Shown here: positions 14,419-25,158 of the stretch, in pieces
Position numbering within the stretch: the stretch's first letter is position 1
How the letters are laid out: each line of letters opens with the position of its first letter
Assembly (NCBI RefSeq): GCF_022009635.1
Contig: NZ_CP091716.1
Span: 3,673,001-3,737,000 of the forward strand
Length of the DNA: 64,000 bases
Reading direction: 5' to 3'
DNA from: Variovorax paradoxus
GTDB lineage: Bacteria > Pseudomonadota > Gammaproteobacteria > Burkholderiales > Burkholderiaceae_C
Notes under the pieces: model-generated
Seen by the model: only the letters and a program-made list of their open reading frames with translations
What the model was told of the DNA's origin: nothing
Database searches by the model: none
Translations under genes and position numbers: made by a program

Positions 14419-15341
14419 GTGGGCTTGATCTCAAGCGATAACGGGGCCTCTGGCCCCGTTTTTCATGGTGGCGCTGCCGTCTGGCAGACCTCGCGTTTTC
14501 GCATCGACCTTGCGCAACCGCGCGTGATGGGCATCGTCAACGTCACGCCCGACTCGTTTTCCGATGGCGGCGCGCATGCGTCCACCAGCACCGCGCTCAA
14601 GCATTGCGAGCAGTTGCTGAAAGAGGGCGCCGACATCCTCGACATCGGCGGCGAATCGACCCGCCCCGGCAGTCCCGCCGTACCGCTCGACGCGGAACTG
14701 GCGCGCGTGCTGCCGGTGGTGCGCGAAGCGGTGAAGCTCAACGTGCCGCTGTCGATCGACACCTACAAGCCCGAAGTCATGCGCGCAGTGCTCGACCTGG
14801 GCGCGGACATCGTCAACGACATCTGGGCACTGCGCCAACCCGGCGCGCGCGAAGCCGTGGCGGCGCATCCGTCCTGCGGCATCTGCCTGATGCACATGCA
14901 CCGCGACCCGCAGACGATGCAGGCCGTGCCGATGAGCGGCGACGTGATTCCCCAGGTGCTGTCGTTCCTGCAGGCGCAGGTACAACTGCTGCGCGCGCTG
15001 AAGGTCGACGCCTCGCGCATCACGCTCGATCCGGGCGTGGGCTTCGGCAAGACCGTGGCGCAGAATTTCGCGCTGCTGGCGCGACAACGCGAACTGCTCG
15101 ATGGCGGCGGCCTGCCGCTGCTTCTGGGCTGGTCGCGCAAATCGTCGATCGGTGCCGTCACGGGCATCGAGGCGGCGGGAGAGCGCATCGTGCCCAGCGT
15201 TGCCGCGGCGGTGCTGGCGGTGGACCGCGGCGCGGCCGTGGTGCGCGTTCACGATGTGCGCGACACGGTGGCAGCCATCGCCGTATGGCGCGCCATGAGG
15301 GCGGAAGAACCAAGACAAACACAACAAGACAGAGAGCAACC

Positions 15342-15345
<4 letters not shown>
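14419..15345 (+). CDS. folP: dihydropteroate synthase
   Basis: Condenses p-aminobenzoate with the pterin pyrophosphate in folate synthesis (sulfonamide target). Clear motifs: [49 protein letters not shown] and GWSRKSSIG. The start is uncertain. The conserved stretch [10 protein letters not shown] has no ATG, GTG or TTG between it and the ftsH terminator. The only in-frame upstream starts are GTG 14419 (used here, 308 aa) and TTG 14425, both before the hairpin. GTG 14524 or ATG 14527 would delete the first beta strand. The end overlaps glmM by ATGA. Confidence 0.93.
14441..14464 (+). terminator. intrinsic terminator after ftsH
   Basis: ACGGGGCC and GGCCCCGT form an 8-bp stem with a 3-base loop, followed by five Ts. 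It ends the rlmE/ftsH unit, yet lies inside the longest possible folP reading frame, which bears on the folP start. Confidence 0.8.
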
Positions 15346-16675
<1,330 letters not shown>

Positions 16676-16679
<4 letters not shown>

Positions 16680-17170
16680 GCGCGGGCACGCAGATCGAGG
16701 TCTTCCTGGCCGACTACCGCGACGCGGCCCAGGCAGCCGCCGTGGTGGCGCTTCTCGACGCCTATGCGAGAGACCCGGCCGGCGGTGGAGAGTCGCTCGG
16801 CCCCGCGGTGCTCCAGGGCCTTCCGGCCGCCTTGGCGGCGCGGCCGCAGGCCTTCAGCGTGCTCGCGTTCGAGGGCGGGCAGCCCGTGGGGCTGATCAAC
16901 TGCCTGGAGGGCTTCTCGACCTTCGCCTGCAAGCCGCTGGTCAACGTGCACGACGTGGTCGTGCTGGCCAGCCATCGCGGCCGGGGCGTGGCGCGGAAGA
17001 TGTTCGCGCTGGTCGAGCAGGAGGCCCGCAGGCGCGGTGCCTGCAAGCTCACGCTCGAAGTGTTGTCCGGCAACAAGCCCGCGCTGCGTACCTACGAGCG
17101 CGAAGGCTTCTCGAACTACCAGCTCGACCCGGAATTCGGGCACGCGGTGTTCCTGCAGAAGAAGCTCTGA
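16676..17170 (+). CDS. GNAT-family N-acetyltransferase
   Basis: A 164-aa acetyltransferase; acetyl-CoA motif A is visible as [20 protein letters not shown] and motif B as [19 protein letters not shown]. The substrate cannot be deduced. It overlaps glmM by four bases and so is translated from the folP-glmM transcript, but a link to aminosugar metabolism is only a guess. It ends next to a REP-like element. Confidence 0.85.
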
Positions 17171-17205
17171 CAAGAAAAAGGGCCGGGGCGAGTTGATCGC
17201 CGTCG

Positions 17206-17243
17206 GCCCTCACCCCAGCCCCCTCCCCGCGGGGAGAGGGAGC
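17206..17243. repeat. REP-like palindromic unit
   Basis: A CCCTCACCCCAGCCCCCTCC-type stretch followed by CGCGGGGAGAGGGAGC, forming a C/G-rich hairpin between the convergent GNAT and acyl-CoA dehydrogenase genes. It matches one arm of the paired repeat at 48509-48607, so it belongs to an interspersed family in this genome. Confidence 0.7.
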
Positions 17244-17250
17244 AAGTCCA

Positions 17251-18522
17251 TCAGAAGCGCGTCACCGGCATGTCGGCGTCGGCCTTGTTCGGCGCGTACT
17301 TGCCCAGTTCCCACTTGGCGATCGCGTTGCGGTGCACTTCGTCCGGGCCGTCCGCGAAGCGCAGCGTGCGAGCGCCGGCGTAGGCGTAAGCGAGCGGGAA
17401 GTCGTCGCACATGCCGCCGCCGCCATGGACCTGCATGGCCCAGTCGATCACCTGGCAGGCCATGCTCGGCGCCACCACCTTGATCATCGCGATTTCGTTC
17501 TTGGCGACCTTGTTGCCGGCCACGTCCATCAGCCATGCAGCCTTGAGCGTGAGCAGGCGGGCCATGTCGATCTTGCAGCGGGCTTCGGCGATGCGCTCCT
17601 GCGTCACCGTCTGCGAGGCGACGGTCTTGCCGAAGGCCACGCGCGAGGAGGCGCGCTTGCACATCAGCTCGAGCGCGCGTTCGGCCAGGCCGATCAGGCG
17701 CATGCAGTGGTGGATGCGTCCTGGGCCGAGGCGGCCCTGGGCGATTTCGAAGCCGCGGCCCTCGCCCAGCAGGATGTTGCCGACGGGCACGCGCACGTTC
17801 TCGAAGTACATCTCGACGTGGCCGTGCGGCGCGTCGTCGTAGCCCATCACGTTGAGCGGGCGCACGATGCGGATGCCCTTGGCGTCGGCGGGCACCACGA
17901 CCATGCTCTGCTGCGAGTGGCGGGGCGCCTCGGGGTCGCTCTTGCCCATGGTGATGAACACGGCGCAGCGCGGGTCGGCGGCGCCGGAGATCCACCACTT
18001 GTGGCCGTTGATGACGTATTCGTCGCCCTGGCGCTCGATGCGCGTGGAGATGTTGGTGGCATCGCTCGATGCCACGTCGGGTTCGGTCATGGCGAAAGCG
18101 GAGCGAATCTGGCCTTCGAGCAGCGGCTTGAGCCAGCGTGCCTTGATTTCTTCCGAGCCGTAGCGCGCGATGGTTTCCATGTTGCCGGTGTCGGGCGCCG
18201 AGCAATTGAATGCTTCGCTGGCCCATGGCACCGCACCCATGATCTCGGCCAGCGGCGCGTATTCCTGGTTGGTGAGGCCCGCGCCGGAGTAGCCCGAAGC
18301 CGAAGCGCTGTCGACCGGCAGGAACAGGTTCCACAGACCCTGGGCCTTGGCCTTTTCCTTGACCTTCTCGACCGTCTTCAGCGCCGTCCAGCGCTTGCCT
18401 GCTGCCGTGTTGGCGGCGAGTTCGGCGCTGTACTCGGCTTCGGCCGGGTAGATGTTTTCGTCCATGAACGCCTTGACGCGTTTCTGAAGGTCTTTGGTCT
18501 TGGCCGAGTATTCGAAATCCAT
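17251..18522 (-). CDS. acyl-CoA dehydrogenase (ACAD10/11-like)
   Basis: FAD enzyme introducing the alpha-beta double bond into acyl-CoA. The 423-aa protein has the ACAD N-domain, the FAD-binding middle domain ([27 protein letters not shown]) and the C-terminal four-helix domain with [14 protein letters not shown] and ADGPDEVHR. The ATG at 18522 has AGGAGACGAAG upstream. It lies 31 bp after the phosphotransferase gene; in eukaryotes these two activities are fused in ACAD10/11, so a paired function is likely. Chain-length preference is unknown. Confidence 0.92.
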   Translation of the reverse strand: MDFEYSAKTKDLQKRVKAFMDENIYPAEAEYSAELAANTAAGKRWTALKTVEKVKEKAKAQGLWNLFLPVDSASASGYSGAGLTNQEYAPLAEIMGAVPWASEAFNCSAPDTGNMETIARYGSEEIKARWLKPLLEGQIRSAFAMTEPDVASSDATNISTRIERQGDEYVINGHKWWISGAADPRCAVFITMGKSDPEAPRHSQQSMVVVPADAKGIRIVRPLNVMGYDDAPHGHVEMYFENVRVPVGNILLGEGRGFEIAQGRLGPGRIHHCMRLIGLAERALELMCKRASSRVAFGKTVASQTVTQERIAEARCKIDMARLLTLKAAWLMDVAGNKVAKNEIAMIKVVAPSMACQVIDWAMQVHGGGGMCDDFPLAYAYAGARTLRFADGPDEVHRNAIAKWELGKYAPNKADADMPVTRF

Positions 18523-18553
18523 CTTCGTCTCCTGGTGGGTGTGGGGTCGGCGG

Positions 18554-19663
18554 TCAGGCCTTCTGGGCGAACTGCCAGGCCATTTCGGCCATGGGGCGCG
18601 CGCCGCGGGCCGAAGCCACGGCTTGCTCGCTCGATGCGGTGCCGGCCTCGACCCGCTTGGCAATGCCTTGCAGGATCGCGGCCATGCGGAACAGGTTGTA
18701 GGCCTGGTAGAAGTTCCAGTCGGGCGCCAGCGCCTCGGGTGTGCTGATGCGGGTGCGTTCGCAATAGCGGCGGATGTATTCGCTCTCGGTGGGAATGCCC
18801 AGCGAGGCGACATCCACGCCGCCGATGCCGCGCCCGGTGCTGGGCGGCATGTGCCACGACATGCAGTGGTAGCTGAAGTCGGCCAGCGGATGGCCCAGCG
18901 TGGAAAGCTCCCAGTCGAGCACCGCGATGATGCGCGGCTCGGTGGCGTGGAACATCACGTTGTCCAGGCGGTAGTCGCCGTGGACGATCGACACCTTGCT
19001 TTCGTCGCGCGCGCTCGCCGGCATGTGGGCCGGCAGCCAGTCGATCAGCCGCTCCATGGCCTCGATGGGCTGCGAGAGCTCGCCGGCACCGTCGGCCGAA
19101 GCCTTGTACTGCTTGCTCCAGCGGCCGATCTGGCGCTCGAAATAATTGCCGGGCTTGCCGTAGTCGGCCAGGCCGCGTTCGGCGAACTTCACAGTGTGCA
19201 GCGCCGAGATCACGCGGTTCATCTCGTCGTAGTGGGCCGCGCGCTCGGCATTGCTCATGCCGGGCAGCGACTGGTCCCACAACACGCGGCCCTGCATGAA
19301 CTCCATCACGTAGAAGGCGCGGCCGATGACGGCTTCGTCCTCGCACAGGCAGTACATGCGCGGCACCGGCACGTCGGTGCCGGCCAGGCCGCTCATGACC
19401 TTGAACTCGCGTTCCACCGCATGGGCCGAGGGCAGCAGCTTGGCGACCGGGCCCGGCTTGGCGCGCATCACGTAGCTCTGCGTGGGCGTGACCAGCTTGT
19501 AGGTCGGGTTCGACTGGCCCCCCTTGAACATCTCGACCGTCAGCGGCCCCTTGAACCCGTCGAGGTTCTTCTCGAGCCAGGCGGAGAGCGCCTCGATGTC
19601 GAAGGCGTGCTGTTGCGAGACGGCGCGGGTGCCGATGAAGTTGGAGAAGTCCTGCTGGCTCAT
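18554..19663 (-). CDS. APH-family phosphotransferase (ACAD10/11 kinase-like)
   Basis: A 369-aa protein kinase-like fold of the aminoglycoside/choline kinase group. The catalytic loop is [12 protein letters not shown] and the metal site is [18 protein letters not shown]. Its partner is the acyl-CoA dehydrogenase just downstream. Relatives in ACAD10/11 phosphorylate 4-hydroxyacyl-CoA before its conversion for beta-oxidation, so a role in hydroxy-fatty-acid use is reasonable. Antibiotic resistance is unlikely in this context. Confidence 0.85.
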   Translation of the reverse strand: MSQQDFSNFIGTRAVSQQHAFDIEALSAWLEKNLDGFKGPLTVEMFKGGQSNPTYKLVTPTQSYVMRAKPGPVAKLLPSAHAVEREFKVMSGLAGTDVPVPRMYCLCEDEAVIGRAFYVMEFMQGRVLWDQSLPGMSNAERAAHYDEMNRVISALHTVKFAERGLADYGKPGNYFERQIGRWSKQYKASADGAGELSQPIEAMERLIDWLPAHMPASARDESKVSIVHGDYRLDNVMFHATEPRIIAVLDWELSTLGHPLADFSYHCMSWHMPPSTGRGIGGVDVASLGIPTESEYIRRYCERTRISTPEALAPDWNFYQAYNLFRMAAILQGIAKRVEAGTASSEQAVASARGARPMAEMAWQFAQKA

Positions 19664-19681
19664 GTCGGTTTGTCTGGTGTT

Positions 19682-20401
19682 CTAGTTTTCAGCTTCCGAG
19701 ACGCGCATCAAGGCCGCGCGATCCAGCACGACCAGGCCGCCCGGCTCGATCCGGATGGTGCCCTCGCGCTCCATCGTCTTGAGTTCCTGGTTGACCCGCT
19801 GGCGCGACGCGCCCAGCAGCTGCGCCAGTTCTTCCTGCGCGAGCTGCAGGCCGATGCGCATCTGGCTGCCGTCTTCCAGGTTCGGCACGCCGTAGCTGCG
19901 CACCAGGTGAATGAGCTGCTTGGCCAGCCGCGCCCGCAGGGGCAGGGTATTGAGGTCTTCCACCAGCCCGAACAGCGTGCGGATGCGGCGCGCCTGCAGC
20001 CGCATCAGCGCTTCGTACAGCTCCACGTGCGAGGCCAGGATCTTCTGGAAGTCGGCGCGCGCCACGCAAAGAATGGTGCTGTCGCCGTGCGAGTAGGTGT
20101 CGTGCGTGCGCCGGTCCCCGTCGAACATCGCCACGTCGCCGAACCAGATGCCCGGTTCCACGTAGGTCAGCGTCACCTGCTTGCCGGAGACCGCTGTCGA
20201 GCTGACGCGCACCGCGCCCTTGGCGCAGGCGATCCAGTGATCGGGCGGGTCGCCGCGGGCGGCGATCAGGTCGCCGTCCTTGTAGCGTTTGACGAAAGCA
20301 CATCGGAGGATGTCGTGCCGTAGCGATGGAGATAGGGAAGAAAACCAGCGACCACTGTTGATCGCTTCACGTTCTTCGATGGTAAGAATGGGGTCGTCCA
20401 T
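19682..20401 (-). CDS. Crp/Fnr-family transcriptional regulator
   Basis: A 239-aa regulator: cyclic-nucleotide-binding-like beta barrel (residues 20-140; GDLIAARGDPPDHW, GIWFGDVAMFDGDRRTHDTY) and a winged helix C-terminus with LAQEELAQLLGASRQRVNQE as the recognition helix region. No FNR-type N-terminal cysteine cluster is present, so it is not an oxygen sensor of that kind. It sits in the acyl-CoA degradation block, 18 bp before the phosphotransferase gene, and may control the block; the ligand is unknown. Confidence 0.88.
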   Translation of the reverse strand: MDDPILTIEEREAINSGRWFSSLSPSLRHDILRCAFVKRYKDGDLIAARGDPPDHWIACAKGAVRVSSTAVSGKQVTLTYVEPGIWFGDVAMFDGDRRTHDTYSHGDSTILCVARADFQKILASHVELYEALMRLQARRIRTLFGLVEDLNTLPLRARLAKQLIHLVRSYGVPNLEDGSQMRIGLQLAQEELAQLLGASRQRVNQELKTMEREGTIRIEPGGLVVLDRAALMRVSEAEN

Positions 20402-20462
20402 TGGTCTGTCCTCTCGGCGACTGAAAAGCTGATGGGTGTCACGGGAGCGACGCGGCGCACCG

Positions 20463-21242
20463 TCACTCGTATTGCGGCGGCTTTTTCTCCAGGAACGCGG
20501 CGATGCCGATGCCCGCGTTCGCATGGTGCAGGTTGCGCACGAAGTGGTCGCGCTCCTGCGACAGCTGCGAAGCCAACGTGGCGCCACGCGCGTCGCTCAG
20601 CAGCTCCTTGATGCTGGCCAGCGAGTTGGGCGCGCGGGCGTTGAGCTTGGCGGCCAGGGCCAGCGCCCCCGCCAGCGCCTGGCCGTTTTCGGTCAACTCG
20701 TTCACCATGCCCAGCGCATGCAGGCGCGGCGCGCCGATGCGCTCGCCGTTCATGAGCCACTCGCTCGCCAGCTGGCGCGGCAGTTGCTGCCCCAGGTGCC
20801 AGCTCAGGCCGCCGTCGGGCGACAGCGCCACGTTGCTGTAGGAGGCCGCGAAGACGGCGTCGCGCGCTGCCACCACGAAGTCGCAGGCCAGCGCCAGCGA
20901 GAAGCCGGCGCCGGCGGCGGCGCCCTCGACCGCCGCGATGATCGGCTTGGGGAAGGTGCGGATCGAGTCGATCCAGTTGTGCAGGCCCTCGATGCTTTCG
21001 GCCTGCACCGAGCGGTCGAGCTGGCGGTTGGCCAGCAGCCGCTGCAGCGAGCCGCCGGCGCAGAACCATTCGCCTTCGCCCACGATGACGACGCTGCGGA
21101 TCTCCGCGCTGCCCTCGGCGCCGTTGAGCGCCTCGATGCCGGCGGCGTAGATCTCGGGGCCCAGCGCGTTGCGCTGGGTCGGGTTGGAGATGGTCAGCAC
21201 CATGGTGCTGCCTTCGCTGGTGCTCTTGAGTTCGGCGGTCAT
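20463..21242 (-). CDS. enoyl-CoA hydratase/isomerase
   Basis: A 259-aa crotonase-fold enzyme that hydrates 2-enoyl-CoA. The oxyanion-hole segments are GEGEWFCAGG and AAVEGAAAGAGFSLALACDF. The position of the usual second glutamate is occupied by SPDGGLSWHLGQQL, with Asp rather than Glu, so isomerase or related chemistry is possible. It follows the 3-hydroxyacyl-CoA dehydrogenase by 11 bp, consistent with consecutive beta-oxidation steps. Confidence 0.87.
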   Translation of the reverse strand: MTAELKSTSEGSTMVLTISNPTQRNALGPEIYAAGIEALNGAEGSAEIRSVVIVGEGEWFCAGGSLQRLLANRQLDRSVQAESIEGLHNWIDSIRTFPKPIIAAVEGAAAGAGFSLALACDFVVAARDAVFAASYSNVALSPDGGLSWHLGQQLPRQLASEWLMNGERIGAPRLHALGMVNELTENGQALAGALALAAKLNARAPNSLASIKELLSDARGATLASQLSQERDHFVRNLHHANAGIGIAAFLEKKPPQYE

Positions 21243-21253
21243 GGCTTTCTTTT

Positions 21254-22774
21254 TTATTCTTCTTCGTGCAGCAGGCTCAGGCCCAGCGCGCCGCGACGGC
21301 GCAGCCACGGGCTCGGGCGATAGCGCGGATCGCCATACACCGTCTGCAGGTTGAACAGCACCTCGAGCATGTTGGTGGGGCCGAAGAGGTTGCCCATGGC
21401 CAGCGGGCCGCGCGGATAGCCCAGGCCCAGTTGCACGGCGGTCTCGAGGTCGGCCGGCGAGCACACGCGCTGCTGGCACATGTCGGCCGCGATGTTGACG
21501 ATGGTGCCGATCACGCGCTGCGTGACGAAGCCGCCGCTGTCGCGGATCACGCTCACGGCCTTGCCGTCGCGAGCGAACAGGGCATGCGCGGCGTCGCGGA
21601 TGTCGCGGCGCGTGGCCGGGTTGGTGGCGAGCACGCGGCGCTTGGTGGCGGCGTCGTCCACGAGCATGTCGATGCCGATGGTGCGGGTGGCGTCCAGGCG
21701 CTCGACGGCGGCGACCGTGGTCACGTCGAAGCCCAGGGGCGCCACCAGGATCAGCGAATGCGGCGCCGGGGCGGCGCCGCTGTCGATCTGCGCGCCCAGC
21801 GTGTTCACCAGGCGCAGCAGCTCGGCGCGGCGCGCGGCGCGCGGCGACACCCAGACCGAAGGCGTGCCGTCGACCACGGGCGCGGGCGCCTCGGGCGTCT
21901 GCTGCATCACGCCGTCGGTGTAGCGGTAGAAGCCTTCGCCGGTCTTGCGGCCCAGCGCGCCGGCAGCCAGGCGCTGCGCGGTGATCACGCTCGGGCGGAA
22001 GCGGGGCTCCTCGAAGTACTGGTGATAGATCGACTCCATCACCGGGTGCGACACGTCGAGCGCCGTCAGGTCCAGCAGCTCGAACGGGCCGAGGCGAAAG
22101 CCGGCCTGGTCCTTGAGGATGCGGTCGACGGTGGCGAAATCGGCCACGCCTTCGCTGACGATGCGCAACGCCTCGGTGCCGTAGCCACGGCCGGCGTGGT
22201 TGACGATGAAGCCGGGGGTGTCCTGCGCCTGCACGGCGCTATGGCCCATCTGTTTGGCGTAGCCCGCCAGTTGCGTGCAGACCTCGGAGGCGGTCTTGAA
22301 GCCCGCCACCACCTCGACCACTTTCATCAGCGGCACGGGGTTGAAGAAGTGGAAACCCGCGACGCGCTCGGGGCGCTTGAGCCCGGCCGCAATGGCCGTC
22401 ACCGACAGCGACGAGGTGTTGGTGACCAGCGTGGCGCTCTCGGCCACCACGCCTTCGAGCTCGCGGAAGAGCTTGCGCTTGACTTCCAGGTCTTCGATCA
22501 CGGCTTCGACCACGAGGTCGCAGCCGGCGAGCTCTTGAATGGCGTCGACCGCCTTGACGCGGGCGACGTACGCGTCGCGCTCGGCGGCGTCGATCTTGCC
22601 CTTTTCATGCAGCTTGTTCCATTGGGCGGCGAGGGCTTCGAGGCCGCGCTCCGCGGCGCCCGCGAAGCTGTCGAGCAGCAGCACTTCGCTGCCTGCCTGG
22701 GCGGCGATCTGCGCGATGCCGCGACCCATGGCGCCGGCGCCTATGACGCCGATTCGGGTGTAGTTCACTGTCAT
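21254..22774 (-). CDS. 3-hydroxyacyl-CoA dehydrogenase (PaaH/FadB2 type)
   Basis: NAD-dependent oxidation of 3-hydroxyacyl-CoA. The Rossmann start IGVIGAGAMGRGIAQIAAQA is followed by NTSSLSVTAIAAGL, the catalytic His segment GFHFFNPVPLMKVVEVV, and the C-terminal domain DTPGFIVNHAGRGYGTEALR. A second copy of that C-terminal domain (from about residue 410, DSGGFVTQRV) makes the 506-aa protein longer than single-domain forms, as in PaaH-like enzymes. It begins the minus-strand beta-oxidation block. Confidence 0.92.
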   Translation of the reverse strand: MTVNYTRIGVIGAGAMGRGIAQIAAQAGSEVLLLDSFAGAAERGLEALAAQWNKLHEKGKIDAAERDAYVARVKAVDAIQELAGCDLVVEAVIEDLEVKRKLFRELEGVVAESATLVTNTSSLSVTAIAAGLKRPERVAGFHFFNPVPLMKVVEVVAGFKTASEVCTQLAGYAKQMGHSAVQAQDTPGFIVNHAGRGYGTEALRIVSEGVADFATVDRILKDQAGFRLGPFELLDLTALDVSHPVMESIYHQYFEEPRFRPSVITAQRLAAGALGRKTGEGFYRYTDGVMQQTPEAPAPVVDGTPSVWVSPRAARRAELLRLVNTLGAQIDSGAAPAPHSLILVAPLGFDVTTVAAVERLDATRTIGIDMLVDDAATKRRVLATNPATRRDIRDAAHALFARDGKAVSVIRDSGGFVTQRVIGTIVNIAADMCQQRVCSPADLETAVQLGLGYPRGPLAMGNLFGPTNMLEVLFNLQTVYGDPRYRPSPWLRRRGALGLSLLHEEE

Positions 22775-22905
22775 TTGCTGAAGATTTTCGCTGGTTGATT
22801 GGTATCCGGCCTGCCGCGCAGGCGTCGACGCAAGCGCTGTCGTCACCTCCGATTTTGCAGTTGTGCGCGGGCGGGGCGTGACGGGTTTTACGCGGGGGCG
22901 GAATT

Positions 22906-24063
22906 TCAGGCCGGACGGCGGCTGCGGTCGATGGCCGTGCTGAGCGCGATGGCCACCAGCATGACGCCGAAGCCGACCCAGCTCATCCAGGCCGCCGCGT
23001 CGTGCGCCAGCAGCCAGCCGCCGAGCGCCGCGCCCACGGCCTGGCCGGTGTAGATGCCGGAACTGTTGAGCGCCACCGAGCCTGGCGCGAGGGCCGGCGC
23101 CAGCCCCACCAGGCGGGCCTGCTGGGCCGAATTGGTGGCGAAGCAGCCCAACCCCCAGGGCACCAGCACCACGGCCAGCCAGGCGAGCGTGGAGGCCGTC
23201 GGCCACAGCAGCAGGCTCAGCGCGATCAGCACGGTCGTGATCAGCACCATGCGCCCGGCGCCGACGCGGTCGATGAAGCGGCTGACCACCATGTTGCCGA
23301 TGAGCCCGCAGGCGCCGAACAGGGCCCACATCACGCTCAGCGTGGTGGCGTCCGCGCCGAAGCTCTGCTTGAGGATCGGGCCGAAATAACTGAACAGCAC
23401 GAACTGACCGGTGCCCTGAAGGGCCGTGACGGACACGATGCCCATCAGCACAGGGCTGCGCAGCACACGCGACCAGGCGGCGGCAGTGAGCGCCGCCGGG
23501 CGAATGCCGTTCGGCAGGGTGAACCAGATCGATGCCGCGCTCACGACACTGAGCAGGGCAATCGCCCCGAAGGCCATGCGCCAGCCTAGGTGCCCGCCGA
23601 TCAGCGCGCCGATGGGCAGGCCCAGCACCGAGGCCATCGACCAGCCCAGGAACACGAAGGTGACGGCGCGCCCGCGCTGCTCGGGCGGCACCAGCATGCC
23701 GGCGCAGGCCGCGGCCTGCGGCGTGAAGATGGCGGGTGCGATCACCGTGAGCATGCGCACCGGCAGCAGCGCACCGAAGCTGGGCATCAGCGCCGCGAGA
23801 GCATGGCCGACGGCGTACCAGAGCAGGGTGAGGGCGAGCAACTGGCGGCGATCCCAGCCCGCGACGGCGGCCGCCAGCAGCGGCGCGCCGATGCACATTA
23901 CCGCCGCCGCGGCCGTGATCAACTGGCCCGCGGTGGCGACCGAGACGGCCAGCGAGGCGCTGATTTCATTGAGGGTGCCGGGCACGACCATCACGCCCGT
24001 GCCGATTACGAAATTGCCGGCCAACAGCGCCCAGAGCGCACCCTTGGGCGCGGGCCGGCTCAC
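22906..24063 (-). CDS. MFS transporter (AraJ/chloramphenicol-exporter-like)
   Basis: A 385-aa inner-membrane protein with about 12 hydrophobic segments. The opening ALLAGNFVIGTGVMVVPGTL and the motif-A-like RRQLLALTLLWYAVGHALAA place it in the drug/sugar efflux branch of the MFS. The GTG start overlaps the stop of the upstream dehydrogenase gene by four bases (GTGA), so the two are translationally coupled. Cargo unknown. Confidence 0.83.
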   Translation of the reverse strand: MSRPAPKGALWALLAGNFVIGTGVMVVPGTLNEISASLAVSVATAGQLITAAAAVMCIGAPLLAAAVAGWDRRQLLALTLLWYAVGHALAALMPSFGALLPVRMLTVIAPAIFTPQAAACAGMLVPPEQRGRAVTFVFLGWSMASVLGLPIGALIGGHLGWRMAFGAIALLSVVSAASIWFTLPNGIRPAALTAAAWSRVLRSPVLMGIVSVTALQGTGQFVLFSYFGPILKQSFGADATTLSVMWALFGACGLIGNMVVSRFIDRVGAGRMVLITTVLIALSLLLWPTASTLAWLAVVLVPWGLGCFATNSAQQARLVGLAPALAPGSVALNSSGIYTGQAVGAALGGWLLAHDAAAWMSWVGFGVMLVAIALSTAIDRSRRPA

Positions 24064-25067
24064 CGGCGAACCTGCAGCGCGCCGGGATTCACGATGTTCG
24101 TGGGATTGCCGTTGATGTAGCTCACGACGTTGTCGAAGGCCTGGCCGAAGTAGCTCTCGTAGCTTTCCTGCTCGACGTAGCCGATGTGCGGGGTGCAGAT
24201 GCAGTTTTCGAGCCGCAGCAAGGCGTGGCCCTGCAGTGGCGGTTCGCTCTCGAACACGTCGATGGCGGCCAGCCCGGGGCGGCCCCGGTTGAGTGCCGCG
24301 AGCAGGGCATCCGCCTCGACCAGCTCGGCACGCGAGGTGTTGACGAACAGCGCCGTCGGCTTCATGCGGGAGAGATCCTCGAGCGTGATGAGGCCGTTGG
24401 TCTCATCGTTGAGCCGCAGATGGACCGACAGCACGTCGGCCGCGGCAAAGAACTCGTGGCGGTTCTGCGCCACCTGGAAGCCGTCGGAACGGGCCTTGGC
24501 GCAGCTGGCTTCACGCCCCCAGATCACGACCTGCATGCCGAAGGCCTGCCCGTAGCGCGCGACCAACTGGCCGATGCGGCCGTAGCCCCAGATGCAGAGC
24601 GTCTTGCCCTTGAGCACCGAGCCGAGCCCGAAGTTGGGCGGCATCGAGGCCGACTTGAGGCCCGACTGCTGCCAGGCCCCGTGCTTGAGGTTGCTGATGT
24701 ACTGCGGCAGCCGGCGCATGGCGGCCATGATGAGCGCCCATGTGAGCTCGGCCGGTGCCTGGGGAGAGCCGGAGCCTTCCGCCACGGCGATGCCGCGCTC
24801 GGTGCAGGCCGCCACGTCGATGTGGCCGGCAACGCGCCCGGTCTGCGAGATGAGCTTGAGCTTGGGCAGCTTCTCGATGAGCTGCCGGGAGATCTGCGTG
24901 CGCTCGCGAATCAGCACGATCACGTCGGCGTCTTTAAGGCGAACCGAGAGTTGCCCGATGCCTTTGACCGTGTTGGTATAGACCTTGGCGGCGTACGCGT
25001 CCAGCTTGGCGGCGCAGCGCAATTTGCGCACGGCGTCCTGGTAGTCGTCGAGGATCACAATATTCAT
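24060..25067 (-). CDS. D-2-hydroxyacid dehydrogenase family protein
   Basis: A 335-aa NAD(P)-dependent oxidoreductase. The nucleotide loop is WGYGRIGQLVARYG; the catalytic Arg, Glu and His are seen in FVNTSRAELVE, DVFESEPP and CTPHIGYVE. The family includes phosphoglycerate, hydroxypyruvate and D-lactate dehydrogenases, and the substrate here cannot be told. I chose the ATG at 25067; longer readings give no family match. It is coupled to the MFS gene, suggesting export of a product or substrate. Confidence 0.87.
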   Translation of the reverse strand: MNIVILDDYQDAVRKLRCAAKLDAYAAKVYTNTVKGIGQLSVRLKDADVIVLIRERTQISRQLIEKLPKLKLISQTGRVAGHIDVAACTERGIAVAEGSGSPQAPAELTWALIMAAMRRLPQYISNLKHGAWQQSGLKSASMPPNFGLGSVLKGKTLCIWGYGRIGQLVARYGQAFGMQVVIWGREASCAKARSDGFQVAQNRHEFFAAADVLSVHLRLNDETNGLITLEDLSRMKPTALFVNTSRAELVEADALLAALNRGRPGLAAIDVFESEPPLQGHALLRLENCICTPHIGYVEQESYESYFGQAFDNVVSYINGNPTNIVNPGALQVRR

Positions 25068-25158
25068 GGCGTGCCATTGTGCCTCGCAGCATTGGGATGT
25101 CGCACCCCCGAACGTTTGGATACCCACCGCCGACGGGCTCTCCCAGGGGTACCGGGCC

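Noticed and set aside
18554..19663. Aminoglycoside resistance gene
   Set aside because: The kinase motif belongs to the broad APH family, but the acyl-CoA context and ACAD10/11 likeness point to metabolism.
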